From the NCBI GenBank assembly GCA_964517465.1, contig CAZFEK010000006.1, forward strand, positions 47,499 to 111,498: a DNA stretch of 64,000 nucleotides, written 5' to 3'. The notes under the pieces are model-generated. The model saw nothing but the letters and a program-made list of their open reading frames with translations. It was not told where the DNA came from and did no database searches. The position numbers and the translations under genes were made by a program. Shown in pieces: positions 8,094-17,250 of the stretch. Every line of letters begins with the position of its first letter. Positions within the stretch are counted from its first letter, which is position 1. Origin of the DNA: JACPUX01 sp964517465. Lineage in GTDB: Bacteria > Pseudomonadota > Gammaproteobacteria > Burkholderiales > Casimicrobiaceae.

Positions 8094-9419
8094 ATGTCCA
8101 AAGACCTCTCATTCACTGGTGAACGCTTTCTCCCAGGGTGCGTAGGCGAAATCGTCTATGAGCATTGGCACCGCTACGCGTTTGCGACGCGGCTCGCGGC
8201 CGGCCGGCGGGTACTCGATGTCGCATGTGGTGAGGGATATGGATCCGCGTTGCTATCACGCGAATCGACCTTCACTCTGGGGGTCGATATCTCAGTGGAG
8301 GCGGTCGCCCATGCGCATGAGCGATACTCGCGGTCCGGAACTTGCGCGTTTGTCCGAGGTTCCTGCGATCGTCTGCCCGTCGCATCCGGAACGTTTGATC
8401 TGATCGTTTCCTTTGAAACGATCGAGCACGTTGACGCGGATGCTCAGCGCGCAATGCTCGGCGAGTTTGCCCGCGTTCTCGCGCCAGGCGGCTCGGTGCT
8501 GCTCTCGTCGCCCAACAAGGCGCTCTATTCCGACGTCAATTCTGTCAAAAACGAGTTTCACGTCAACGAACTCTACCGGGGCGATTTGGCCCAGCTTCTT
8601 GACCTGCATTTTCCCGCACGGATCTGGTTCGGGCAAAAGATTCAGTGTGTTTCTGCCATCTGGTCCGAGCAAGAGTCTCGCGTTTCCTATGAAGCCTGGG
8701 AACTCTCGCCCGAGGGCTTGCGACCTTATCCTGGTCCAGAGCCCATGTATTACCTCGTTGCGGCGGCCCATCGCCCAGAAGATTTGCCGAGAGCCAACCC
8801 CGGGCTCTCCGTTTTCATCGATCGGGGCGAGACGCTTCAGGCGGCGAACGTGCGGGCCCAGCGCGAAATCCTGCGTGTTGACACCGAGTCTGCACAGCAA
8901 CGGCGCCGGTTCGAGGCATTGATCCTGGAGCGAGACCAAACGCTCATCCAGCGAAGCCGGCACATCGAACACCTGGAAGAACTCAAGGCGCATTGCGAGG
9001 AAATCGTGGCCGAGCGTGATACCCAAATCGCTGCCAAGGGCGAACACGTAACGCATCTCGAAGCATTGGTCGCCGAGCGGGAACGTTTGATCGTAGAGCG
9101 GGACGGACAGTTGGAGTTGATCAACGGCCTGCTGCGCGCAGAACAAGAAGCGCACGCGCGCATGGTGATCGAACTGCGCGAAGTGTTACAGGCGAAGGCC
9201 GACCTGATGAGCACACTATCCGGCCTGGAAGGGGAGCGCACCAAGCTACTGGCAGAAGTGCGTGAATTTCGCGCCAAACTCGGAGAAACCGAAGAGCAGG
9301 TGGTGGACTTCCAGAGGATGATAACAGAAAGGGATGCAGTGGTTTTGTACCGACAGAGTCTTGTTTGGTGGCTGAAATTGCCGTTTGCCCGAGTTAAGAT
9401 GGCGCTCCGCGGAAGATGA
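8094..9419 (+). CDS. SAM-dependent methyltransferase with long coiled coil, WbdD-like chain terminator candidate
   Basis: The 441-residue protein starts at ATG 8094. A longer in-frame start at 7926 would overlap the previous gene and lacks family-like sequence. Residues about 35-200 form a class I methyltransferase, with motif I VLDVACGEGYG at 40-50 and an acidic SFETIEHV block. From about 245 to 415 the chain is almost unbroken heptad-like coiled coil rich in Glu, Arg and Leu. It ends with a basic, Trp-containing amphipathic tail (SLVWWLKLPFARVKMAL). This order matches the known chain-terminating, ruler-type WbdD enzymes of ABC-exported O antigens, though no kinase domain is seen. Its ATGA stop overlaps the next gene by 4 bp. 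Confidence 0.8.
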   Translation: MSKDLSFTGERFLPGCVGEIVYEHWHRYAFATRLAAGRRVLDVACGEGYGSALLSRESTFTLGVDISVEAVAHAHERYSRSGTCAFVRGSCDRLPVASGTFDLIVSFETIEHVDADAQRAMLGEFARVLAPGGSVLLSSPNKALYSDVNSVKNEFHVNELYRGDLAQLLDLHFPARIWFGQKIQCVSAIWSEQESRVSYEAWELSPEGLRPYPGPEPMYYLVAAAHRPEDLPRANPGLSVFIDRGETLQAANVRAQREILRVDTESAQQRRRFEALILERDQTLIQRSRHIEHLEELKAHCEEIVAERDTQIAAKGEHVTHLEALVAERERLIVERDGQLELINGLLRAEQEAHARMVIELREVLQAKADLMSTLSGLEGERTKLLAEVREFRAKLGETEEQVVDFQRMITERDAVVLYRQSLVWWLKLPFARVKMALRGR

Positions 9420-11686
9420 GGGACGTTTCCAAGGTTGTCGACGTTGTCGTGCCGGTGTACAACGCGGTGAGCGATTTGCGGCGCTGCGTGGAGAGCGTGC
9501 GCAGATGCACGGATACGCCCCACCGGTTGATCTTGATCGATGACGCCTCGCCAGACGCGGCCGTGGCAGAGTACTTTGCCGAGCTGAAGAGGGATTTGCC
9601 CGGCAACTGTTTGCTGCTGCAGAATGACAAGAATCTTGGCTTCGTCGGAACTACGAATCGCGGGATGGCGCTTTCTGAGAACGATGTCGTCTTGCTCAAT
9701 TCGGATACGGTAGTCACCCTCCGCTGGCTCGAGAAGCTTAAACGCTGTGCGGCCTCCGACTCACGCATCGGGACGGCTACGCCGTTCTCCAACAACGCTG
9801 AAATCTGCTCCTACCCACGGTTTTGCGAGAATAATGCATGGTCGGAGCGCGACGATCCTGAACTGCTCAATTTGGCCCTGGAACGTGCGGCCGTTCCGAT
9901 CTATCCGGACTTGCCTACGGGGGTTGGGTTTTGCTTCTATATCAAGCGCGAAGTCCTGCGCGAGATCGGTGACTTCGATCCCGTCTTTGGTTTGGGATAT
10001 GGCGAAGAGAATGACTTTTGCATGCGCGCCCAAAAAGCGGGGTACCGAAATGTCCTTTGCGAAGACACGCTCGTTCTGCACTTAGGAAACCGCTCCTTTG
10101 ACGCCAAAAAAAAGGCGCTGAGCGAGCGCAATATGCAGTTGCTGTTGGAACGCCATCCGGATTACCAGTCCCGGGTGTTGGATTTCATTCGCGCAGATCC
10201 GCTTCGATCGCTCAGGGAAGCCGCGCAATCGCAGTATGCCATTGCCCTGGGCGGCGCTCATCGCCCCGGCATTTTGCACATTCAGCACGGCAAAGGCGGT
10301 GGCACGGAGAACCATATCCGCGCGCTGATCAGTTCCAGCCGGGCCGAATTCCGGCACTACTTGCTCACGACGCTTGGGGAGGCCTGGGAGTTCGAAGATC
10401 ATTGTGACGAATCCGTTCGGCACTACCATTTCCGACATCAGCAAGACGAGATATGGGCTGAACTGCTCGCCGGCCTGTGCGCGACCTTTCGAGTTGGGCT
10501 CGTTCATGTCCATCACTTGTCGGGTTGCAGGGAAGGCCTACTTGCTGCGTTGTCGATCTTGCCATTGCCTTTCGGCTTCACGGTTCACGATTTTTATCTG
10601 GCCTGTCCCACCACGACCCTACTTGATGCACAAGATGCCTATTGCGGCGCGGAAACCGATGTCATTCGCTGCCAGGATTGCCTCAATGGACAAACTGGTT
10701 TTCGTGGAACGCCGATTATCAAATGGCGAGAATTACACGCGCGGTTTCTGCAACGATGCGCATTTGTGATTTCCCCGAGCGAGTTTGCTGCAAACACGTT
10801 GAGGCGTTACTTTGCCTTGCACGATGTGTCCGTGATTCCGCACGGGAAAGCGCTAGCAAAGTGGGGCCAGCCTGTAGGATTGCGCACTGTGCTTCTGTTG
10901 CCCAATGATGGAAAGCCCACGGTGGGTGTGTTGGGGGCGATAGGCCCGGTGAAGGGCGCGCGGTTCCTCGAACGACTGGTGGAGCGCACCCGCCAGCGAA
11001 GTCTGAACTTCCGCTGGGTTCTCGTCGGGTACTTGGACCGCCAATATCAGGCCCATCAAGATCAAGACGCGATGTTTACCATTCACGGCCCCTATCGACC
11101 CGAAGACGTACCCGCGCTGCTTGACCATTACCGAATCGACCTACTGGTATTCCCTTCGGCAGGCCCGGAAACCTTTAGCTTCACGCTCAGTGAGGCATGG
11201 GCGGCAGGCCGGCCGGCACTGGTCCCACCTATCGGTGCGCTGGGCGAGCGCATGACGCAGAGTAAGGCGGGATGGCTGATGGATGATTGGGTTCACGCTG
11301 ACGCCGTGCTTGACCAGATCGAGCGGTTGCTGTCGCAGGCGGGGGCGCCCGCCTTGCAGAGCGCGCGCGAGTGCGCTCGGCGGGCAGGTAGCCAGCAGGG
11401 GCAGAGCATGGTTTCCGAAACTTGCCGGGTCTATCGCCAGCACCTGGTGACGGGCGAGAACTTTGCGGGGGAGGGGTTGGCGCGGGGGCGGGTGCTGAGT
11501 GCGTTGCGCTCGGCCCAAAGTGTTTCTGAAGTGCGGGACCCGCGAACTCGGTCTCCGGCGGAACTAGCACTACTCAAGATCGCGCACCTCGGTTTACGAC
11601 TAAGATATACGACAATAGGAAAGATTCTGTATCATATTGTCCCCCAGTCACTCCAGCGCGACTTGAAGCGTCGCTTACTAGCCTGA
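9416..11686 (+). CDS. Bifunctional glycosyltransferase, GT2 plus GT4
   Basis: This 756-residue protein joins two glycosyltransferases. Residues about 1-265 are GT-A family 2, with VDVVVPVYNA at the start, DDASPD, NLGFVGTTNRG and the metal-site region LLNSDTVV. Residues about 280-720 are GT-B family 4, with HGKGGGTENHI near the start, VISPSEFAANT, VGVLGAIGPVKG and a late LLVFPSAGPETFSFTLSEAWAAG block holding the donor-site acidic residues. It probably adds two successive sugars in the cytoplasm to the growing glycan. It follows the methyltransferase with a 4-bp overlap. An A8 tract at 10106-10113 lies inside the gene. Confidence 0.88.
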   Translation: MRDVSKVVDVVVPVYNAVSDLRRCVESVRRCTDTPHRLILIDDASPDAAVAEYFAELKRDLPGNCLLLQNDKNLGFVGTTNRGMALSENDVVLLNSDTVVTLRWLEKLKRCAASDSRIGTATPFSNNAEICSYPRFCENNAWSERDDPELLNLALERAAVPIYPDLPTGVGFCFYIKREVLREIGDFDPVFGLGYGEENDFCMRAQKAGYRNVLCEDTLVLHLGNRSFDAKKKALSERNMQLLLERHPDYQSRVLDFIRADPLRSLREAAQSQYAIALGGAHRPGILHIQHGKGGGTENHIRALISSSRAEFRHYLLTTLGEAWEFEDHCDESVRHYHFRHQQDEIWAELLAGLCATFRVGLVHVHHLSGCREGLLAALSILPLPFGFTVHDFYLACPTTTLLDAQDAYCGAETDVIRCQDCLNGQTGFRGTPIIKWRELHARFLQRCAFVISPSEFAANTLRRYFALHDVSVIPHGKALAKWGQPVGLRTVLLLPNDGKPTVGVLGAIGPVKGARFLERLVERTRQRSLNFRWVLVGYLDRQYQAHQDQDAMFTIHGPYRPEDVPALLDHYRIDLLVFPSAGPETFSFTLSEAWAAGRPALVPPIGALGERMTQSKAGWLMDDWVHADAVLDQIERLLSQAGAPALQSARECARRAGSQQGQSMVSETCRVYRQHLVTGENFAGEGLARGRVLSALRSAQSVSEVRDPRTRSPAELALLKIAHLGLRLRYTTIGKILYHIVPQSLQRDLKRRLLA

Positions 11687-11702
11687 CGGATCGAGCGGCA
11701 AG

Positions 11703-14700
11703 GTGAGCAATTACCACACGCTATTGCGGGAAGCCGAGCGCCTTAGCGGGGAAAGACGACCGACCGACGCGCTACTCCTGTTGCTGCAGGCGGTGCGAAT
11801 CAATCGCCACGGCGTCGAAGCGCAGTGTGCGCTTGCCGAAACTTGGGAGCATCTGGGGCGGGCCGATCAGGCGATTGCGACGTGGCGAGAAGCACTTCGC
11901 TGGCACTCCTTGCCCCGCATACAGGCGGCGCTGGCCCGACTGCTATGGCAAGGAGGGGAAGCCAAGAGCGCTTCGTCGATGGTGTCGGCCGCTCTCGCTC
12001 AGGATCCAGGTCACGTCGACGCCCTTCTACTATGGGCCGAGATGCTTCGTGTGCACGGGCGTGACCAAGAGATGAGGCTCACCTTGATCAAGGCGGGAGA
12101 TTCGGTAGCAATTCCACCGGTTTCCTGGCGCGAGCTTGACGAAGGCTTGCGCCGATGCGGCGAGATCGAACTGGCCGACAAGCTGTTCCTGCGGCTGCAG
12201 GCCAATTTGCCATCCTCTGTGGGGAAACTTCTTGCCGGTCTTTCGCTGCCTGAGGGGGCATACGATCCCGCCACTCGCGCGGTGTGGATTGAAGAGGCGA
12301 TGTTGCGGGAAGACTGGAGCGAAGCGGAACTCAATGAAGCCCTGTGGCGCCTGGACCAGCGCGCTGACGTTGCGCTCTTGGGTCGGTCCCTGGGGCGCCG
12401 TTACCGCGATGTCGTGGCGCGGCGCCTACATCGCCAGGGAGGGTTGCATTGGCCCAAGCGGTGCGCGGGAGAGATGCCGCGCGTTGGAGTCGTCCAGAGC
12501 ACGTGGAAGGAGCGAGCGGCCGACGGTATGGAGCCTTTGCTCCTGGCGGCTTCTCGCGGACAGGTCAGCCTGCGAGGCTATGCGGTCGACGAGAAGGCGC
12601 CTGAGACGACGCAGACTGGTTCCGTGGTCGTTGCGGGTCTCGGACACCTCGCTCCTGTGCAGGCGGCGCGATGGTTGGCGGAAGAAGACTGCGATGTGCT
12701 CCTGGTACGCGAGGAGGCTTGCAGCGCCCGCTTGGCCGAAATCTTGGCGCACCATCCGGCAATGAAGGTGCTGTCTTGGGGTGCGGTAGCACCGGCAGTT
12801 GCCTGGCTCACTGACGGTGCGTACACGCACGGAGACGCTGCGGTCGATGGCCTGCTCGGTTTGCTTGCATCGGCCGATTCCGGTCGGCCCCAGGGGACGT
12901 GGACCGCCACCGAGCTGCGTTCACGCTGGCAAACTGCGGTGCAGTGGCACCAGGCCGGGGAGGTCGTGGCAGCGGATCAAGCCTATACGGCCATACTCGC
13001 AGAGCAAGGTGCCGTCCCGCGAGTGCTTCACTTGCGTGGCGCGCTGCGGCGCGATCAAGGAAGTGCTCGCGCCGCGCTGTCGGACTTTCATGCAGCGTTC
13101 AACGTGGCGCCGAGCTATGTCGACCCGGCACTTGCGCAAATCGAGCTGCTCACCGAGCTTGGGGCGCATCGTGACGCGGCGGAATTCGCGTTTCAGGTCT
13201 TGCACTTGGTGGAAGACGACCCGCGCCTGTGGCGCGCGGGGGGGGGGGCCGCGCGAAAGGCCAGGCGATTAGAAGAGGCGCAGCAGGCGCTACAGCAAGC
13301 CGCAATCTTGGCCCCCGGCGATGCCTCGGCGTGGTTCAATCTGGGGTTAGTCGCACAGGAGCGCGGAGACGATGAGATTGCGCTCGACGCCCTGCAAAAA
13401 GCGGCACTGCTCGATCCGACGACGCCCGAGGCCTTCTATAACCTCGGGGCTTTGCATCAGCAGCGCAACGCGCACGAACGTGCGGCTAACTGCTATGAGC
13501 AGGCGATCCGACTCAAGCCTGATGATGCGCGGGCCTACAAGAATTTGGGTGAAATGCGTTTCGCATCGGGCAATTACCCGGCCTGGTTGGCCAGTTTTCA
13601 GCGCTTCGAGCAGCATTGCCCAGGCTCTTTCTCGCTGGTTGGATATGCTCTGGAGGCCTGCCAGTTCATGGGCGATTGGAATCGCCTGGACTACTACCTC
13701 AACGGACTGCAGAAGCAGCGCTTTCAACCGCGCGACGCCACAGAGCTCGTCGATGGACTGGAGGAACTGCTCTATCTGCTGTTGTTTTTCGATTTTGAGC
13801 CCCCGGACATGGGGCGCTTCTACCGCACCTATGCCGAAGCCGCGGCCAAGGTCTATGGCGCTCCGCGAACGCTGCCCCCGGAGCGCCGTCCTGGGCGCTG
13901 GCGTGTCGGCTATCTCTCCGGCGACGTTCGCGATCAGGTGATGGGCAAAATGATCCACCAATGGCTTTTGCATCATGACCGCGAACGTTTTGAGGTGTTC
14001 TTGTTCGCCACCCGACCGGCTGAAGGGAATTGGGGAGAACGCATTTCAGTCGCGGCCGAGCATTTCGAAGATCTCTCGCGGCAGGACGATCCGGCCGCGA
14101 TCGAGCGCATCCTGGAGGCTGATCTCGATCTACTGGTGGACTGCTCCACGCACACTCGCGGGGCGCGCCAAGCGATTTTGGCTGCGAAGCCGGCTCGAGT
14201 GCAGATCACCAGCATCGCCAGTGCCGGATGCCTCGGCCTTTCCACCATTGATTTCAAGCTCACCGATTCGGTGGCCGATTTGCCGGAGAGTCAAGAGCAC
14301 CAGGTCGAGCCCTTCCTGGCGATGGCCGGCTGCGTCTATCCCTTCCGTCACATCGAGGCTGCGGCAACGCATGGTTATCATCGGGATCGCCTGGGCATCG
14401 GCACCGATGCCGTGGTTCTGGGTGCGTTCGTCACGCTCTTGAAGCTCAGCCGCCGCTGTTTGAAGTTATGGCGCGAGATTCTCGAATGCGTACCACGAGC
14501 CGTGATCGCGCTCTCTCCGGTCAACCCAGGGCAGCGCGATGCCTATGTGCGTGTCTTTCAGTCTGCCGGAATCGATTCGGGAAGATTGGTATTCGTGCCT
14601 CAGGGGCGCGACGAGATGGAGAATCAGGCGCGTTATCATCTAGTCGATATCGTATTGGATCCCATGCCCTTTGGTGGCGCCAACGGCACCATCGAGGCTC

Positions 14701-15035
14701 TGGGCATGGGCGTGCCGGTGGTGACGCTTTGCGGCCGGCGCCATGGCGAGCGGGTTGGCACCAGCATCCTCTCCTATTTGGGCGTGACCGACCTGATCGC
14801 GCAGACCGGACCGGAATATGTAGACTTGGTCTGCCGGCTAGCTGAGGAACCAAATTTCCTGGCGCAGGTGCGGGCTCGAATCCGCGCCGGACTTGAGAAG
14901 TCGGTGTTCTCCGGTGTTGCGGCGCATGTGCGCAATCTTGAAGCCGCATACGAAGTCGCGATTCGACACGGCAAGGTCCGGTATGGGGAGGAAGACGGAA
15001 AGGCAAGCGGAAATGGTCGAACATCTGCTGGCTGA
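11703..15035 (+). CDS. Giant TPR protein with C-terminal GT41 (OGT/SPINDLY-like) domain and an 11-G tract
   Basis: This protein has 1110 residues from a GTG start. The N-terminus (1-240) is TPR-like. Residues about 258-400 look like a worn GT41 N-terminal lobe (RVGVV...EEDCDVLLV...MKVLSWGA). A second TPR array runs from about 400 to 640, and a fuller GT41 domain from about 729 to 1095 (RVGYLSGDV, LDLLVDCSTHTRGAR, LLKLSRRCLKLW, MPFGGANGTIEALGMGVPVV). The His-Pro motif expected near the start of the catalytic lobe is not conserved, while the Lys of the LYK-like segment is. Eleven G in a row (13238-13248) encode the Gly triplet at about 512-515 in the second TPR array, so slippage would truncate the protein before its catalytic domain. 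Confidence 0.82.
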   Translation: MSNYHTLLREAERLSGERRPTDALLLLLQAVRINRHGVEAQCALAETWEHLGRADQAIATWREALRWHSLPRIQAALARLLWQGGEAKSASSMVSAALAQDPGHVDALLLWAEMLRVHGRDQEMRLTLIKAGDSVAIPPVSWRELDEGLRRCGEIELADKLFLRLQANLPSSVGKLLAGLSLPEGAYDPATRAVWIEEAMLREDWSEAELNEALWRLDQRADVALLGRSLGRRYRDVVARRLHRQGGLHWPKRCAGEMPRVGVVQSTWKERAADGMEPLLLAASRGQVSLRGYAVDEKAPETTQTGSVVVAGLGHLAPVQAARWLAEEDCDVLLVREEACSARLAEILAHHPAMKVLSWGAVAPAVAWLTDGAYTHGDAAVDGLLGLLASADSGRPQGTWTATELRSRWQTAVQWHQAGEVVAADQAYTAILAEQGAVPRVLHLRGALRRDQGSARAALSDFHAAFNVAPSYVDPALAQIELLTELGAHRDAAEFAFQVLHLVEDDPRLWRAGGGAARKARRLEEAQQALQQAAILAPGDASAWFNLGLVAQERGDDEIALDALQKAALLDPTTPEAFYNLGALHQQRNAHERAANCYEQAIRLKPDDARAYKNLGEMRFASGNYPAWLASFQRFEQHCPGSFSLVGYALEACQFMGDWNRLDYYLNGLQKQRFQPRDATELVDGLEELLYLLLFFDFEPPDMGRFYRTYAEAAAKVYGAPRTLPPERRPGRWRVGYLSGDVRDQVMGKMIHQWLLHHDRERFEVFLFATRPAEGNWGERISVAAEHFEDLSRQDDPAAIERILEADLDLLVDCSTHTRGARQAILAAKPARVQITSIASAGCLGLSTIDFKLTDSVADLPESQEHQVEPFLAMAGCVYPFRHIEAAATHGYHRDRLGIGTDAVVLGAFVTLLKLSRRCLKLWREILECVPRAVIALSPVNPGQRDAYVRVFQSAGIDSGRLVFVPQGRDEMENQARYHLVDIVLDPMPFGGANGTIEALGMGVPVVTLCGRRHGERVGTSILSYLGVTDLIAQTGPEYVDLVCRLAEEPNFLAQVRARIRAGLEKSVFSGVAAHVRNLEAAYEVAIRHGKVRYGEEDGKASGNGRTSAG
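13238..13248 (+). repeat. Poly-G tract (11 G), candidate phase-variation site
   Basis: Eleven consecutive G lie inside the coding sequence of the giant TPR/GT41 gene. With 11 G the frame is open to the C-terminus (ON). Gain or loss of one or two G would shift the frame upstream of the catalytic domain. It is the longest G or C homopolymer I noticed in the window. Confidence 0.85.
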
Positions 15036-17250
15036 AGCGCAGCGCTTCTTTCAGCAGGGCCGATTGGAACCGGCGCTAAACGCCCTGCGGCTGGCGATCA
15101 AAAAAGCGCCTCGAGAGGGTCGCGCCTACTACCTTCTGGCCGCGGTCGAGCGCGAGGCAGGGCAAAGAGCGGACGCGCTCGTCCATGCGCGCAAAGCGGT
15201 CGAGCTGTTGCCCAAAGACCCCGGCGCGCGCTACCAACTGGCGCAGGCGCTGGAAGACTCGGGCCAGGTTCCCGCCGCGATCGAGGAGCTGCGCACGGCA
15301 CTTGTGTTACTGCCGCGCTTCCCCGAGGCGCATCATTATCTTGGTCTGCTTCTCGCCGATACCGGGCAAAATGCGCCGGCATTGGAGGCGTTCAGCACAG
15401 CGCTGCGGTGTCGCCCGGCATACCCGCGCGCTTGGCACAACTTCGGTAGCCTGCTGCGCGACCTGGGACGTAGCGCAGAGGCTGAGCGCGCTTTTCGTGA
15501 GGCGATTCGGCTTCAGCCCGACTATGCCTTGGCACACGCGAGTTTGGGGCTTTTGCTGCGTGATTCAGGTCGCCGGCAGGAGGCCATTGCCTCCCTGCGG
15601 AGGTCTTTCACTTTCCAACCCATGCGCATCGAAACCGTGCTGGCACTGGGCAACTTGCTTCGTATCGAGGGCGAGTTTGATGAAGCCCTGACGGTTTATC
15701 GCTCCGGGCTTGATCTGGACCGCAAGGGCGAAGCGCGAGTGCGCATGGCATTGGCTTTTGGTCTTGCCGAGCGCGGTGATGTAGCCGAGGCCAAAGAAGT
15801 GTATCGAGGCGCCTTTGAGCGCACCAACGGAAATCTGCGTGCGGCGATGGGGGAAGCGTTGACGCTGCCGCCGGTTTACCGTGATCGTGCCCAGATCGAG
15901 GCGGTGCGCCAGGAGTTTCACCGCGGATTGGATTCACTGCGTCAGCGGGCTGCGCAGTGGTCCCGTCTGCGACGCGACGAGTTGCTGCACATGCTGCAAT
16001 GGAGCAACTTTTATCTTGCATACCAAGGTTACAATGATCGACCACTGCAAGAGCAGTATTCGACCTTCGTCCACGACTTGCTGGAAACCACCGTTCCGGA
16101 ATGGCTGCGTCCGCCGGAGGTACGACCAGGGACGCGGAACAAGCCGCGCATTGGTTTCATTTCGAGTTTCTTTACCGATAGCACGGTCGGGCATTACTTC
16201 AAGCGCTGGGTGACCGAGCTTGATTCGCACCGCTTTGAGGTCTTCGTCTATCACCTCCGAACGGGAAGCAATTTGATCTCCGAGGAAATCGCGTCGAGGG
16301 CCAGCGTCTTTCGATCTCTTGGCAGCAAGCCGATTGAGGAGGTCGTCACCGTCGTACGCAATGACGAACTTGACGTGCTGATCTACCCAGAGCTAGGCAT
16401 GGATAGCGCCTGCTTCTTGCTTGCTGCCCTGCGCCTTGCGCGCGTGCAGGCGATGGCCTGGGGGCATCCCGTAACCAGCGGGCATGCAAGCATCGACTAT
16501 TGTTTCACCAGCGAAGCGATGGAGCCACCGGAAGGCAAAACGCATTACACCGAAAAGCTGGTGCAGCTGCCGGGAATCGGCACCAGCTACCCACGACCGC
16601 CGATGCCGCCGCGCCTCAGCCGCAAAGACTTGGGTCTGCCGGAGGACGGTGCTCTGCTCCTGGTGCCGCAATCCTTGTACAAAATTCACCCGGATAACGA
16701 TTCCTTGTTCGCGCAGATTCTGGCGCAAAACGCGGGTGGCAAGCTAGTGTTATTCCAGGGGCGGCACGAAAAGATCACCCAAGACTTCGTAGACCGACTG
16801 AAGAGCGCGTTCACTCAGTTTGGCATGAGCCATGATGGGCGCCTGTCGATTCTGCCGTACATGCCGCGCGAGCGGTATTTGCAGGTCAATATGGCCTGCG
16901 ATCTCATGCTCGATACGGTCCATTGGTCCGGCGGAAACACGAGCTTGGACGCGCTCGCCTGTCACCTGCCTATCGTCACTCTGCCAGGCGCGCTCATGCG
17001 CGGGCGGCAAAGTGCCGCCATGCTGCGGCTTGCTGGAGTGCCCGAACTCGTGGCGGACTCATCCGAGCACTACATCGAAATCGCCCTGCGGCTATTGGCC
17101 GATCGGGCATGGCGGGAAGAGCTAGTGAGTCGGTTGGCAGCTGGCGTCGGGAGACTTTTTGACGACCCAGAACCGATTGAGGAACTAGACCGGTTTCTGA
17201 AAGAAGCTGCGCAGGAAGGCGGCGCAGCTCAGGCCGAGCATTCGGCGTGA
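15013..17250 (+). CDS. TPR protein with C-terminal GT41 (OGT/SPINDLY-like) domain
   Basis: About 745 residues from ATG 15013, overlapping the previous gene by 23 bp. ATG 14983 is also in frame, and an even longer reading to 14893 lies inside the previous gene. Residues 1-300 are TPR repeats with the usual Ala/Gly/Tyr/Leu spacing. Residues about 377-735 are a GT41 domain (IGFISSFF, a His in STVGHYF, LVPQSLYKIHP with the donor-binding Lys, and LDTVHWSGGNTSLDALACHLPIVTLPG). Known GT41 enzymes transfer GlcNAc or other sugars to Ser/Thr of proteins; the sugar here is unknown. Its 3' end overlaps the convergent neighbour by 22 bp. Confidence 0.85.
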   Translation: MVEHLLAEAQRFFQQGRLEPALNALRLAIKKAPREGRAYYLLAAVEREAGQRADALVHARKAVELLPKDPGARYQLAQALEDSGQVPAAIEELRTALVLLPRFPEAHHYLGLLLADTGQNAPALEAFSTALRCRPAYPRAWHNFGSLLRDLGRSAEAERAFREAIRLQPDYALAHASLGLLLRDSGRRQEAIASLRRSFTFQPMRIETVLALGNLLRIEGEFDEALTVYRSGLDLDRKGEARVRMALAFGLAERGDVAEAKEVYRGAFERTNGNLRAAMGEALTLPPVYRDRAQIEAVRQEFHRGLDSLRQRAAQWSRLRRDELLHMLQWSNFYLAYQGYNDRPLQEQYSTFVHDLLETTVPEWLRPPEVRPGTRNKPRIGFISSFFTDSTVGHYFKRWVTELDSHRFEVFVYHLRTGSNLISEEIASRASVFRSLGSKPIEEVVTVVRNDELDVLIYPELGMDSACFLLAALRLARVQAMAWGHPVTSGHASIDYCFTSEAMEPPEGKTHYTEKLVQLPGIGTSYPRPPMPPRLSRKDLGLPEDGALLLVPQSLYKIHPDNDSLFAQILAQNAGGKLVLFQGRHEKITQDFVDRLKSAFTQFGMSHDGRLSILPYMPRERYLQVNMACDLMLDTVHWSGGNTSLDALACHLPIVTLPGALMRGRQSAAMLRLAGVPELVADSSEHYIEIALRLLADRAWREELVSRLAAGVGRLFDDPEPIEELDRFLKEAAQEGGAAQAEHSA

